Source: Gambelia wislizenii (lineage: Eukaryota > Chordata > Lepidosauria > Squamata > Crotaphytidae). Taken from it: a stretch of DNA of 64,000 bases. Shown piece by piece: positions 22,140-34,664 of this stretch; positions within the stretch are counted from its first letter, which is position 1, and every line of letters begins with the position of its first letter. Under the pieces are notes generated by a model that saw only the letters and a list, made by a program, of their open reading frames with translations, was not told the DNA's origin and did not search any database. The stretch is taken from the NCBI GenBank assembly GCA_030847615.1, contig JAUMIR010000005.1:242768645-242832644 (forward strand). Direction: 5' to 3'. The position numbers were made by a program, and so were the translations under genes.

Positions 22140-24060
22140 ACAGACATGCTGTAATTTAAATTTAAACTCTGTTGTTTTGTTTATATGTAAATAAAAATTA
22201 AGATACACGGAGAATCCCTTATAGAGATAGTTAAGAATTCTTCTTTGGAATTTGGAGTCCTTTAAGTTAGAAACAAGAAGCTCCTCATGCTGGGAATGCA
22301 ACCAATCTCTCCTGCTGTGATTCCTGATCTATTGGTGGTGGTGGGAGGAGAAGATAGATCTACATCTCCACCATGTTAGATTATTATTGTAAGTCCTGCT
22401 TGAGAAGCAGGTTTTGTGCTCATCAACACTGGGAGATGATTTTTGTACACATCTTTGGCATCATGAGAGTTCCTATAGAACCTGGAGCAATGGTGAGAGG
22501 AGGGGTTGTAAAACTGAGTTTGTTAACTGCATCTATGGTGATGTATCCACTGGCCACCCTGATGAGGAGCATAACTCAGCTAAACAAGGCTGAAATTCAA
22601 TATATACTCACCTGAGAAGAATCTGTCTTCAGGCTTTCTTCTGGGAGGCATGGCATTGTGTTGTAAGTCTGGCTGAATCAACTGAGTGACTTAAGTCGTG
22701 GCCAACGCATCCCTTTAATTTCAGTGGAATTTAGTATGAACTGACTTTCACTAGTTTGTTTCTGAATTCCCCCCACGCACACACACACACTTAAACTAGT
22801 TCAAAGACTGTCTGGTATATATTTTTACCCCTTCTGGGAAATCCATTTGATTATAATTTTCATGGCTCTGAAGTGTTGTAGGCCAGGAGATTGGAAATGT
22901 CAGAACTTACCAAGAAACCTCAATGACGTTCCCATAATTCTTCCTAATAATGAAAGGTTTTATTGGTGCCGCTAATCATTTTGGTTCCTTTGGGTAGTCT
23001 AGTCAATTTTGAAATGGGAATAAAACAAACAAAAATATGTTTTACCTCCATGGCTGGGTGACATTTTGTAAGCCCACTCAGCCCTAAATGATTCCCCAGT
23101 AGTCTTCTAAGCTGTCATTATTCCACGATGATCTTCAACTGCATATTAAGGATCATCTCTTTTTGCCAGGCTGAAGGCAAAGGGGATAATATTGCAGGCT
23201 TTGATCATAAGCTTAGCACTGTGAGTGAGTTGTTATTGGGTTTCTGAAGTTCCGTATGTATTAAACATAAGGAGGATGGTTAATACATGTATAATTCATG
23301 GATGATGAAGTTACTAGGCATTATGTTTATATATTGCCTGCAGTATCAAAGGCAGTTTGCCTTTGAATACAGATGCTGTTGCACTCATGTTCTGTCTGTG
23401 GGCTTCCCATAGGCTCTGTTTGGCTGTTGTTGAAAAGAGGATGCTGGACTACATAGGCTTTCTGCCTGATTTTCATAACTCTTCTTACACTCCCATCTGC
23501 TTGGTTACTCTAAACTAAAGCAAAACAAAGAAAAGAAAATTACAGAAGAATGCCAGTGAAAAACAAAAGAAGTATGCAATTTGATCACATGCAAATGTAA
23601 CTGAATAACTGAATAATACAACTTATACAGTTAATTGTCTGAGTTAAAAAAAAATCATGTGACAGCTCTAAGATTTGCAAAAAAAAATCCTCAAATATTT
23701 CCGTTGATTATGGTGTTTTAAATAGATCAAAAAGTTTGACAGGCTATACACTTGGGGCTAAAGCCAACATTTCCTCCTAACAGCAGTAGACCCTTGAATG
23801 TATGGAGCTAGTGAAGTCAATATGTATTTACCGTAAGTCCCATTTATTCAAGGGGACTAACAATTGGATTTGGTTCTTGAAGAAGTGAAAGCAGCTGTGG
23901 CCGTTGCTGTTCCTCTTCTTCTTCCCTCTCTTTATATCTTGCCTTTTCCTCAGAATATTCTTCAGGAGTTTCCAGAGACAAATAAGGAGTGAAGTACAGT
24001 AAAATCAGGGATGTTCTCCATACAAGTGCAATGAAATATTGTCTCTCATTAATCTGCTTC
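22140..24060. other. Intronic stretch, mostly unrecognised
   Basis: About 1.9 kb. The only repeat-like piece is near 23380-23490 (aagaggatgctggactacat), resembling a dispersed squamate repeat. No exon recognised. Confidence 0.45.
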
Positions 24061-24064
24061 ACTT

Positions 24065-24165
24065 GCAGTTCTAAAAAGGGAAGCAGAAGCATCAGAGGAA
24101 CTAAATGATAAGTTAAAAAGGGACTAGATGTGAGACCTTGTGGTCTCTTCTAACTCTGTGATTCT
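24065..24165 (+). mobile_element. CR1 3' terminus, sense
   Basis: Ends with ggtctcttctaactctgtga followed by ttctat, the CR1 terminal motif. Only the last ~100 bp are present. Confidence 0.65.
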
Positions 24166-24166
24166 A

Positions 24167-24437
24167 TATTTATTTATTTATTTATTTATACCCCGCTCTT
24201 CAGCCACAAGGCTATCAGAGCGGCTTACAAATTGTTTTAAGCAACAGCTATTTACACATCTACACTGCATTATACAGTTTCCAATGTGTGTTAGCTAATT
24301 GCCCCCCACAAGCTGGGTACTCAGTTTACCGACCTACGAAAGGATGGAAGGCTGAGTAAACCTTGGAGCCCGCTGGAATCGAACTTGCGATGTGGTGGCT
24401 TGCAGTACTGGCATTTAACCACTACGCCACTATAATT
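24167..24437 (-). mobile_element. tRNA-SINE with L2/CR1-like tail, full-length copy, antisense
   Basis: Minus strand order: tRNA-like head with gtggcgtagtggttaaatgc (box A region) and gcaagttcgattccagc (box B), body with ggtcggtaaactgagtaccc, the conserved block agctaacacacattggaaac, and a tail agcggggtataaataaata. Only this copy and the diverged ones at 53390 and 60225 retain the head. Confidence 0.85.
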
Positions 24438-24491
24438 CTAAGTCTGATGGATTGAAAGACAAAAGTTCAGTACATGGGAGTTATGGTAAAG

Positions 24492-25076
24492 TCTCTCTCT
24501 GGCTTCTCTTCGCAAACGAAGATTCAGGAAGGACTCATCCCGCGCTTTCTGCAAGCGCACTGATGACTGAAAAGGCCAATCCGAGATAAACAAGTCCGGT
24601 TGCAAAAAGCACAGCAGAAGGTTTCCTTGGGTGATGTTTTTGGGTTGTGATTCTTTCTGCGTTGTCGTTTCTCTTCAAGACTTGTTCAGAGTAAGTTCTC
24701 AAATAAGACTGCAGCATTGTGGATAGTGTATCTCCATGCCTCCCGATGTGAGGCCAGGGCGGATCATTGTTGGTGATCAATTTGGCGGAGCCTGAGATGT
24801 TGTTTCAGGGAGTCCTTGTATCATTTTGGAGCTTGTATCATTTCTTATGCTGACCCGTGGCGAGTTCACCGTAGAATACTATTTTGGGGAGGCAATGGTC
24901 CTCCATCCTAGAAATGCCCTGCCCAGTGCAGCTGTGTTCTCAATATCATGGCCTCAATGCTGGTGATCCTGCTTGCTCAAGGACAGCAACATTCGTCACA
25001 TAGTCAGTCCAGTGTATATTTAGGATTGTGCGTAGACAGCGCTGATGAAAGCATTTGAGGAGTCATAGGTGGTGGC
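24492..25076 (-). mobile_element. Vingi/Ingi-like LINE, 3' 585 bp, antisense
   Basis: Same family as 3321-4671: (GA)n tail, hairpin cttcgtttgcgaag (perfect), zinc-knuckle region and RT C-terminal part. Several indels near 24815-24915 and 24970 break the frame. Ends at ggtggtggc. Confidence 0.83.
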
Positions 25077-25104
25077 ACCCTTAGATAAATATGTGCGTTT
25101 AACT

Positions 25105-25205
25105 GTACACTGCAGCGTTACTAAAGCCGGTGTCACCCCTCTCTCTGACGGTATCATCTGGTGCATTTCGGCCTCTCCGCACCCCCCTAGTGCCGCCACT
25201 GACTG
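25105..25205 (+). repeat. Old dispersed repeat (uninterrupted copy)
   Basis: Contains ttactaaagccggtgtcacc and the cccctagtgccgccactgac stretch without the LINE present at 5561-5930. It serves as the empty-site reference. Confidence 0.65.
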
Positions 25206-25209
25206 TACA

Positions 25210-25850
25210 GTGTTTAAAATGCTAACAAATATTTAAAAGAAATCTCTTTTAAAACACAAGAATAACATTTTATAACCTAGAAAGTATAACAGAACCAAAG
25301 AAAATGATGTACGATTGTCTGCAAATGGAATTAATATCTTCCTGTTAATTAAAAAAGTTGTTTACAATATAAACAATATAAATGGAAAGCTGAAAAGCCT
25401 TATTTAAGTCAAAAGATGGTTGTATTTTGTCTGTAATTAAAAAAAAGGTAGGATGTAACAAAAACAGACAGGAACTGAATACACCAACCATGAAAACATT
25501 TAATGGGTTCATACTTTTTCTCCTCACCAACCCCGCCCCCCCCGATTTTAATGTCTTTCAGACAGCATGAATAATTGAAACATACTTCATTTCATTTCCT
25601 TTTCATTTCTCTTCTGTCCTCCCGCCTGCCCCCAGCATCGCTGTACCAGTTTCTTTCACTTAGGATGTTAACACAATTTTATAAGCTGGGAACAGGATTT
25701 GATAATCTCTTGTACTTTGGGAAGTCTTCTGTTCCAGAAGGTGTAATGTTAAGCAGAGATTCTAGAATGGATAAAGAATGTACCACAACTTTTGAAATTT
25801 CCAAGATAGCCTGCCCCATCCCCAACCTGCTTTTTGTTTGGGCATGACAG
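25210..25850. other. Intronic stretch, nothing recognised
   Basis: No identifiable repeat or exon. Confidence 0.45.
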
Positions 25851-25852
25851 GT

Positions 25853-26073
25853 TAATGACAACATCACTCATTGGAAAAGCTGATAATGCTCAATAAAGTT
25901 GAAGGCAGTAGTTAAAAAAGAAGACTGCTATACAGATGGATTGACTTAATAAAGGAAGCCACAGCTCTGAGTTTGTCAGACTTGAGGGGGCGGTTGGTAA
26001 CAGTGTCTCTTGAAGGTTTCTCATTCATGCAGTTTCTATAAGTTGAAGCCAACTTGATGAAGCATAACAACAG
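25853..26073 (+). mobile_element. BovB (RTE) LINE 3' end
   Basis: Decayed end of the BovB frame and 3' UTR: atggattgacttaataaagg, ccacagctctgagtttg, then aagccaacttgatgaagcat and ACAACA. This end is also the source of Sauria-SINE tails. Confidence 0.8.
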
Positions 26074-26183
26074 CGACAAAAAATTACAAAAAATCTAATG
26101 CTTTTAATAGTTGAGTTAATACTGTCCCATTTTAAATGCTGCCTTTTTTCATTTCTGGAATGGTTAACATTAGTGGCATTATA

Positions 26184-26290
26184 CAGTGGGCCCTCTGGAT
26201 CTGCGGGGTGTGGTTCCTGGACCCCCCATGGATGGCATAAACCATGGGTGGTTGTGCCCCATATTATTAAGTGATGGCGACATCACATCA
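26184..26290 (+). mobile_element. Tigger-like MITE, 5' part
   Basis: Starts cagtgggccctctggatctg after TA, then ggttcctggacccc. Truncated after about 100 bp. Same family as 6602-6857 and 60552-60796. Confidence 0.6.
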
Positions 26291-26381
26291 GTGCAATTGT
26301 AACTGAAGCCATACATATAATCCCACTGCTTAAATGATATGTTAAATGCTAAGATAATTAAACCTTGATTGATTGATCCTG

Positions 26382-26667
26382 TTATATTTCAGTTTTGTTG
26401 ATTTTTGCCATCAAGTCAGCTTTGATTTATGCAACCCTATGAATGAAAGACAACCAAGACACCCTATTATTAACAGCCGTGCTCAGGTCTTGCAGACTCA
26501 GGGTTGTGGCTTTCTTGATTGAGCCTAGAATCTGCAATGTTATCCTTTTCATACTGACTTTCTCTTTACCTATTTTTATCTTCTTTTCCAGTGAGCCATT
26601 TCGCTTCATGATATGTCCAACGTGCGATAGCCTCAGATTAGTCTTTTTGGCTTCTAGGGAGAGTTCA
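26382..26667 (-). mobile_element. BovB (RTE) LINE 3' end, antisense
   Basis: Minus strand carries the BovB C-terminal region: SLEAKKTNLRLSHVGHIMKR, then IKKATTLSLQDLSTAVNN. The 3' end follows with agctgacttgatggcaaaaa. Decayed. Confidence 0.8.
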
Positions 26668-26669
26668 CC

Positions 26670-27365
26670 TTTACATTAAAACCCAAGATGGTTTACAATA
26701 AATCTGTATTTTAAAATGATACACACTCATATAAACCTGCACACACATGGCTTAACTCCAATTACTAGTCCTAGACAGACCAACTGAATCAATAGTTGAA
26801 TTAGAAGGAAATACTTCTGTAAATTGTATTGATTCAGGGGGCTTGCTCTAGCTGGGACAAGCGATTGGATTTAGTCCTTATATAAGATATGTGTGTATTT
26901 TAAAAAATCGTCCTGATAGCCAGGATATTTTACAGTGCAAGATTTATGAACTGTTGAAAATATATTTGTAGCTTCTTACCGAAACCGTGCTACTTGTTAA
27001 ATTGGTTTCCATTAAGCTAATTTCTATCTATTAATTTATACCTAGCATTAAGTGATAATAATGCAATTAGCATAGAACATCTTGCTTCAGTCATGTATTG
27101 AATTCACTGTCACATGGTGTAATAACTTCTTCTAGCTTAGCTATATATTTTTTCAAAGGACTGGACAAATTCATAGGGGAAGATGTGTATTTCAACGCAT
27201 TTGGGTATGACGTACAGAACCTGGACCACAAAATATTTCCAATGCTGAGGGCTCCTGTTCAGGGTTCCAGAGAGTCAGCATGCCTTTTTCAGAATATTCC
27301 GTTCCATCTCCCTCCTTCCAGTTTAATCCCCTTCCCATAAACAGAACGCTTTGGCCATTGAGCAT
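26670..27365. other. Intronic stretch, nothing recognised
   Basis: No repeat or exon identified. Confidence 0.45.
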
Positions 27366-27369
27366 GTTC

Positions 27370-27500
27370 AGTCTTTATTGCCTTTGGAAACTGTTCAGAA
27401 ATTTCAGTGGGTCCAAAATGCTGCGGTCAGAATGCTGATTGGGGCCAGATATAGGCCCTTGTTAAAATAACTGGCTACCAGTTATTTATCTCCAAGATAT
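27370..27500 (+). mobile_element. CR1/L2-clade RT fragment
   Basis: Reads LETVQKFQWVQNAAVRMLIG, the conserved QNAA motif of L2/CR1 reverse transcriptases, for about 40 codons before decaying. Confidence 0.62.
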
Positions 27501-27519
27501 CTCATTATGTATTTGCAGG

Positions 27520-27595
27520 TATTCCAGAATCCAAAATATTCCAAAATTCAAAATATTTCTGGTCCGAAACATTTCGTATAAGGGAAACTCAACCT
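27520..27595 (+). mobile_element. Tigger-like element, right end
   Basis: Ends cgtataagggaaactcaacctg followed by TA, matching the right end of 10885-11427. The left part is missing. Confidence 0.6.
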
Positions 27596-27659
27596 GTATA
27601 TGACAACAGCTGCAAGAATATCATATGCTCAGAAATGGAAGAATGGCTTAGTTCCTACT

Positions 27660-27778
27660 AGTGGTTTGTGTGTTGTATGACTCTGGAGACCAGGGTTCGA
27701 ATATCCGCTTGGCCATGAAAACCCACTGGGTGTCTTTGGAAGTCACATACTCTCTGCCTCAGAAAACCCTGTGTTAGA
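27660..27778 (+). mobile_element. Sauria-type SINE, head half
   Basis: Starts near gtggtttgtgtgttg, with ctctggagaccagggttcga (box B) and acccactgggtg. Stops before the BovB-like tail. Confidence 0.75.
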
Positions 27779-27878
27779 TAGTTAGATAGTTGGAAGTTAT
27801 CTTTTTTCTTTTCTGATTTGTTAGTTGTAGTTTTTGTTAGGTCTGTATGCAGTTTGTTTTTGTTGTTTGGGTTATTGA

Positions 27879-28477
27879 GATCTTGTGTATAATGGTCAAA
27901 ATAATACAGATGGGATGTGAACATGCGGCGGTCCATTCATACGGACATGTGCATAAATGCGTGTTATTCGGAAGGGGGGCAGCCAAATCTACTGCAAAGT
28001 CCCTGTACGTCATGTCCAGGGCTTCGTCCAGATTTTTTAAAAAGCTCCTTACGACATGTGAATGTGTGATTGTTTGAACACTCATATTTGCACAGATACA
28101 AACAGGCAGTGTAATCTGATTGGCTGGATGAGCAGGGGGGCAGGGCTAATAAACAAGGAAAGTGCCATGTTAAATTTTCAGCTAAATGAGGGTCCGGTAA
28201 GTCAATAACATGGGGATCTTATACTCTTTTTTTCTTATTTTTTTTTAAAAAATAAATACAAACTATCACTTGTGCGCACCATGGGAAACTTTTTTTAAAA
28301 AAAAATTGGCGACGGCAGATTTAAAATCATGAGTAAATCACTCATGGCCACCATCTTGGCTAGGGGGTCATGCAGAGTTTAGGGAAGCTCTTTCCACCAT
28401 AAAGACAGGTTGCATCATTGCGAATGCCTGCTTTTTTGAATGTGTTCATATTTTTTCTTCCTCGTATAGACAAGACC
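27879..28477. mobile_element. Harbinger-like MITE, copy 2
   Basis: Left end gatcttgtgtataatgg, right end cgtatagacaagacc. Internal sequence matches copy 1 (4675-5208), e.g. gcacagatacaaacaggcag and ggtccggtaagtcaat. The flanks TGA/TAC do not match, so the target duplication is lost or an end is decayed. No transposase. Confidence 0.7.
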
Positions 28478-28884
28478 TACGTAAATTTTTATTTCATGTA
28501 CTGTTGTTTTATTCAATAAAAAAATTATTTTAAAAACAAGGTATTGGCATAGCATGTGAAGATTTCTATGAACTTCCTCTCCCCACCTTCCCCCCCCCCC
28601 TTATTTTCCATTGCTTTAATGGGAAATAGTGCTGCAGGCAGCAGTAATGCTATGGGGTAAATCAAAAGCACATTGTCCTAAGGCCCTGATAATGAGATAC
28701 AGCTATTAGTAATGGCTTAGTTTTTGTATTGTGCCAGTGGTATGCTTTGGGATTTCTTTGATGTGGTGACTGATGTGGATGCTGTTGGGAAGGGAACTGG
28801 AGGATCAGACATGTGAGTTCTGGATTTTAAGCATACGTGTGGTGAACTGCTTTAAACTCAATGGGAAATAATTTCCAGGTATTC

Positions 28885-29012
28885 ACCTTGGACATGTCAC
28901 ACTCTTTCAGCCTCAGAGGTAAGCAAAGGCACTCCCCTTGCCAAGAAAACTTCATATAGGTTTGTCTGAGGGTCACCGTAAGTCAGAAACGACTTTGAAG
29001 GCACACAACAAT
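28885..29012 (+). mobile_element. Sauria-type SINE, 3' half
   Basis: From ttggacatgtcacactcttt through gggtcaccgtaagtcagaaa to ACACAACAA. The head is missing. Confidence 0.75.
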
Positions 29013-29484
29013 TCATTTTAGGGCCAGGCTGTCAGAATTCTTTTTAAAAGTCATCAATATGGTATTTATTCAGTACACCAGTATCTGCAAACATTTCCTG
29101 GAGAATCCTAAGGTTTCTTGTAAGCTGCCTAGATCAATAATGAGCAGATCTTGGAAAGTTACTTGTTTTGACTGAAACTCCTACAACTTTGGTATCTTTC
29201 CCCAGCTAGTCATGGTAGCTAGAGTGTGCCAGGAGTTGTATTCCAAGCTCTGATAATGGTGGAGAGGGTTCTTTGGAATCATATATATATATATTCCCCT
29301 TCCTCCAAGGGGGTGTATATATTACATCCCTATCCTCTGTTTTTTCTTTATAATAATCCTGTGAGATTGGTTAGGCTGAGAGTCTGGGACTGGCCCATGG
29401 TCACTCGAGAAGCTTCATGGATGAATGAATATTTGAACTTCAGTCTTCTTACTATACAACAACCCCCGTATCCATGGGGGATAT

Positions 29485-29697
29485 GGAGCAAGGGGTTCTT
29501 GTAGCACCTTTGAGACAAACTGAGAGAAAGAAATTGTAGCATAAGCTTTTGTAGCTTGGCCTGTTTGCATGCATCTGAGGAAGTAAACCAAGTCTATGAA
29601 AGCTTATGCTACAATTTCTTTTTCTCAGTTAGTCGTATAGGTGCTACAAGGTCCCTTTGCTTACTAATATTCCAGATCAACACAGCTATGCCTTTGA
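29485..29697. repeat. Fold-back repeat of the tagcacctttgagac type
   Basis: Left arm tagcacctttgagacaaact...attgtagcataagctttt and right arm aaagcttatgctacaattt...aggtgcta are complementary over about 60 bp. The right side ends in gatcaacacagctatg. A related truncated copy is at 54690-54762. Confidence 0.65.
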
Positions 29698-29814
29698 ATT
29701 CTATCTTTAGGTGAGTCCTAGCATGGACTTTATAAGCTCTCTAATGGCTGGATTTCTAATGGCATACCAAACCACTGTTTGTTTAGATGTCCAAACCTAT
29801 GTTAGCTGATAAAG

Positions 29815-29950
29815 CAGGGATGGGAAGCAAATAAACCCCCATGTTGTTGGACTATAACTCCTGTCAACCTTAGTTAGTGTAATCAGTAGTGAGGGATGAT
29901 GGGAACTGTACCCTAACAATATGAGAATGACTGTGCATCTCCCATCCCTG
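29815..29950. mobile_element. Small hAT-like fold-back element
   Basis: Terminal inverted repeat cagggatgggaag at the left and catctcccatccctg at the right. Internal pair tgttgttggactataactcc and atgatgggaactgta. Flanking 8-mers do not match. Confidence 0.62.
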
Positions 29951-29954
29951 CAAG

Positions 29955-31570
29955 AAACTGTACTCTACTTGTGGCTGCCAAACCAGGATATCAATACATG
30001 GGGTGGAGTTGACTTGCAAACCCCAGTTTGTGCTAACTTTGGCCTGCCATTTACATCTCATTGTTAGGCTTTACAAATCCATTGAAACATAAAGATGGCA
30101 ATGAACTCGAGAAGCTAAATACAGATATGGAGAACAAAGGTGGACAAGTAGCCTGAAACTATGGTTTGCCAGTTGTACATTTGGAAGCTCTGATCATAGT
30201 GCCGATTTGTGGCTACCATAGTTCGGCAGCATGTGTGGATTGAACTCTTGTGTGCTCCCTTACTTTCTTGCATTAGGTATAAATAAAATATTATATAAGC
30301 TAGTATAAAATATTCCAAAAGCTTGCTGGTATATTTGTTAGAGATTTAGTTGCCTGAGTCTGTCCAGTATCCCTTTCAATCAAAGCCAGAATCAAGCTAT
30401 TTTTTTCTGGGGAAAGGATACTGTTGTTGTTGGATAGCAATAGATCCTGTACTTCCTGTATTCCTTCCAGTAAATGCCAGAAAAAGTAGGTGGTATGTTT
30501 TATGCCAACCCAGTTTGTATTTGTATTAGCCTAGGAAGTTTATTATTGTGCTGTCATTAAGAACAGAACTATGGTACTGTTGTCCTTCCATTATGTTTTG
30601 GTAACTTAACACAACTTTTTTAGTGTTTATGTGGCTTGCTCTGAATTCTCAATGAAATGCATCAGTTGGGTGTGGAATCATTCATTTATTGCAGCGGCTA
30701 ACTGGCTTTAAAAGACATGGAATGTTTGATGTGTGACTCTTCTGTTGGCTTGACCCCCTACAGATTTGGATGGATTTTGATCAGTGGTGGAGTGTTCATA
30801 GGAGTTCTCTTGATTTTGTATCACATGCCTTTCTGAGTTGGAATATCCTTCCAAATAGATCCAAACAGAAGGGTAGAATTGGTATGGTGGTTACTTATGC
30901 AAACATCTTCTTATGCTTCATTTATTGGTCACTAGAACTTTAAATCAGTATCTGCTCATTCTGTAGTTTATTTAGAATGAGTAAAAAGCGTTTTATGCCT
31001 TTGAGGTAGCCTGTGCTTGCTGGTTGGAGCTGATACTGCAGTCAGTGTTTTAATCTTTTACTAACTTCTGGGTCACTTTATGTTAGGAAACAGGCTTCCT
31101 TGTGGGCTCAGATGGTGCAGAGTGGCACCAAAACATGACAGAATCCCCCCACAATCCCTAGAGAGCATTTGGGGCAAAAAAAAAATCAAAGAAATTTTTG
31201 GGAGCCCTTGAGGTCACAAACATAATTCTGGGAGGCTAATGGAGGCCCATGGGCCACACTTTTCCTGCCCCAGGTCTATACTGTCACTGGGTAGTTTGCT
31301 AGTTTTTTACCCATTCTAGAAGATCGAAAAGGCTCTCCAAAGGCTTCATTATTGAGATATGCAGGTATGTTTAGACCTTTCTTTTTGGCTTTAAAAAAAC
31401 ATTAATGGGGGCAATTCAGAAATGATATTTTTGGCTTCACCCAACATTGGGATGCAATTCTTGACATCTTCTCTGAAAATAAATCTGACCTTTGGGCTGA
31501 AAGAGGATCACCTCACATACAATAACACCTATTTAAATGAGCAGGGTGGTGGTGGAGAGATTATGGCATA
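29955..31570. other. Intronic stretch, mostly unrecognised
   Basis: About 1.6 kb. A weak hAT-like remnant may lie at 31075-31280. No exon found. Confidence 0.4.
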
Positions 31571-31574
31571 CCCT

Positions 31575-31930
31575 ACAACATTTAGCAGATGAAAACCAGG
31601 ACAAATGTGGCCAAGAAACATCTTCATGTGGTCAAGATGGCAAAAGGTATTAATGAGGAAGAACACACAAGCTAGGAGAGGCTGTAGCAGTTTGCTTTTG
31701 CTTCAGCCTACAGGGAAAGGCAAGATTATGTGTCCCCACCCACCACTGAGTGACTTGAGTGAAACTATTTTTATGCTTTGAACTCAGTTTACAGCAGTTG
31801 AAGTAAGCTGAAGACAAAGGGGAAACCTAGAAGGAGGAGAGAGAAAATGGAACATTTAAAAAGTAGCTGAAAAGGTGGGACAACAGAGGATTAATCAGGA
31901 CTGTCCCTGCAAAATTGAGACAGACAGAGG
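31575..31930 (+). repeat. Dispersed repeat R, uninterrupted copy
   Basis: Shares gatgaaaac, aatgtggccaag, gtagcagtttgcttttgctt and ctttgaactcagttta with 51786-51999 plus 52669-52800. Here the ctttgaactcagttta junction is continuous, whereas in the other copy a MITE sits between. Class unknown. Confidence 0.7.
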
Positions 31931-31934
31931 GTAC

Positions 31935-34660
31935 CATATGCTGTTACCTGTCCTGACACTCCCGTCCTTCCAATAATTCATTAGTTGACTATATTTCATA
32001 AATTGGCTTATTTATTGATGCTTCACGAGGTTTGCAGTGAACCCGGACTTCCCCCCAAATAGGGACTGAGCTAAGTTTTGCTCAAAATCTAAAGAAAAGG
32101 TATTTCCAAATCCCCCAAAATACATGCCCGGGCAGTTATTATGCAAGGAACCCTTGGATGGGCAGTTGGGGTGGAATGCGCTAATTCTCCTGGATGCACC
32201 TGGAAGAGAGTCATTCACTCATTCAGTCAAGTGGCACTCATTACCTTGCAAACTGGTTTTCCTTCGCACCCCTTGACAATAGAAGGTTGCCTGCCGCCTG
32301 TCAGTCTTAATGTCTCAGCCATTAGCAATTGTTAACATGGCCGGAGCTTCCATTGTCTATTTGTGGGAAACTCCATCTAAACATTGTATTCCATTTCTAA
32401 ACACCCCTTAAGGGTAAATATTTGGTATAAATATCACCCCCAAACACAGTCAAAGTGTTCACAGCTTCCAGCATCTTGTCATTCTGTCTGTCTGCTGTGT
32501 GACTCTCAGAGCTCCGTCAGAGTATCTTCTACTACACAAATATCTGCTCTTCAGAGAGGTATAGTATAGCCCATCATCCTGAACTCTATCCCAGTACTTT
32601 CTTCAGTAGCCTTGTGTGATTGTTTGAAGCCTGAGTGTTGGTGTGAATACTTCTGAGATTATTTTTCATAAAAAAATATTTAATTTTATTTCCTGGTTCT
32701 GAATCTCATCAGTGAGTACGTAGGTCAAATGGTCCTCTCACTGCCAAACTGAGCTAATTAAAATTCTCCATATTAATATCTGGTTCTTCATGGACCCCAC
32801 ACAATTCGGGTAACAATGCTATTCTGAGAAAAACAAGGTAGAATTGGACTGTGGTCTGCTCTAAGCATTGAAAACCTATAGATTGGTAAAGTCCTCAAGT
32901 GACAGAGTGGGCTTCAGATTGTAGGTGATGCATATCATTTCTAAACAGTCACTCGTCATTTTTTTTAAAAAACATAAACTTTAATGCAAGTTTTGAAAAC
33001 ATTAAAACTATAGAATAAATAAGGCGAAATGCCCTAGTCCATTTCTCTTTCTGCTCTTCTCTATTACTCCTTACAAGGAGATTTTTAAAAATTGTTTTCA
33101 ACATACAGGAGAACACAAAAATTTGATCCCATCAGTTGCAGCCTTGCCAGGTAAACTGACATTAGAATTTGGTGGTAAAAATAAATCCACATTGAAACGA
33201 TAGATTTCAAATATGAACTGGGTTTGTAGAAGAGTGATTAAATTGAATAGGTATGGTTGGGAATGGAGCAAAAATCATAGCATCATTTGATCATCTTGGC
33301 AGCACTGTCATAAGACTGAGAAGACCCTCTGTGTACCAGAATTTGTAATGCTTTCTTTGGACTTCTTACTGTGTTGCAAAAATAGAAAATGTTTGCAAGG
33401 AAAAAGAAAAATTTCCCATTATCAAATAAATATCTGTTATCACTTCCAACACAGTACATGGAACTGTAACTCTTTTAAACAGGGAAGAAATCCGGTTTAA
33501 AACTGTTTATAAAAATAGCAGAGCTTTTCCAAATAAGAAAGGGGGAAAGAAACTTGTTACCAGTTCTATTTAATAGTGTTACTTTGTTGCTGTGGAGTGA
33601 ATACAGCCTGCTTTATTTCATCCAGCTTTGGCAAAGGAATTTGTTAGATCAGACTGTCAGATTAGGCCTTTTTCTGCACAGGAAGGGGCTGTTTCCCTGA
33701 TGGCTTTGGCACTGAGCTCCATTTCACTGCTCAGAGTGTGGATATTGGCTCGATAGAGGAAAAAGCTTGTAGAAAATAGGCAGGGTCTTAATTAAAACAA
33801 TACTTGTGGAAATAACTTTTGTTTTAAACCAGCTCTCTTTGAGAACAGAGAGTCCAGCCATTGTAGGCTCCTTGTTGATAGCAATTGGGTGTGTTTCTTG
33901 GGGGAGGTTGTCCCTAAAGCCACTAGGGCATACTGCCTAATTTGGTTTGTATTAACTTTGTAAGTAGTTCACCACCTACAATTACTCTCCAGTTCTGCTA
34001 ATAGAAAAAAGTATCCACATTTTGCTTTCTAGCTTCTGCCTTTCAAAGGACCCACATGTTCCAAGGAGAACTGAACCCACTTCTGGGATTTCCTTTTTCA
34101 AAGGGGGAATTGCCGCTGCTTTCTTTCTTTCATTCAGTAGTTTTTACTGCAACATGAGATATACCACCTAACCCGCTCTTAATTTTGCATGCTCTCACTT
34201 AAAATGTCCACCCAGTGAATCCTTCACTTCATCTCATACAGTATACTGTAAACAGGTCTTTTTCTACTGTACCAAGGGACATTCCCCCTCCCTCCCTTGT
34301 TTGATTTAACTTTCAGTCTGAAAAAGAGATTGGGGAGGCAAAATTCTTGCTTCCTCTTTAGTGACGTTTCCTTTGTGTTACCCTACTGTTATCTTCTGCA
34401 GACAGATCCTAAAACCCATCATAGCAGCAGAATAGGGCACTGGAGAAGGCTTCTTCAGAACAGGAATCCATCTTGGGCCACTTTGGCTGCTTTATCCAAT
34501 AATAACACTTCCCCAACCCTTCCAAAATCTGTTGTTCAAGATCCAGAAATGGTCCAAGAAATTTTGCTCACGTAGACAATATTCAGCATGTAGAAACTGA
34601 AAAGAATTGACAGGTGATGCAGGATAGTTAAGTAAGCCAGTACAGGCTATGTAGCTGCTG
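31935..34660. other. Long intronic stretch, no recognised repeats
   Basis: About 2.7 kb with almost no recognisable mobile DNA and no coding exon that I can support. A natural place to look for conserved non-coding elements by alignment. Confidence 0.45.
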
Positions 34661-34664
34661 AAAC

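Noticed and set aside
24167..24437. tRNA gene from box A/B-like sequence
   Set aside because: The tRNA-like head cannot form a full cloverleaf and continues into a SINE body and (TAAA)n tail.
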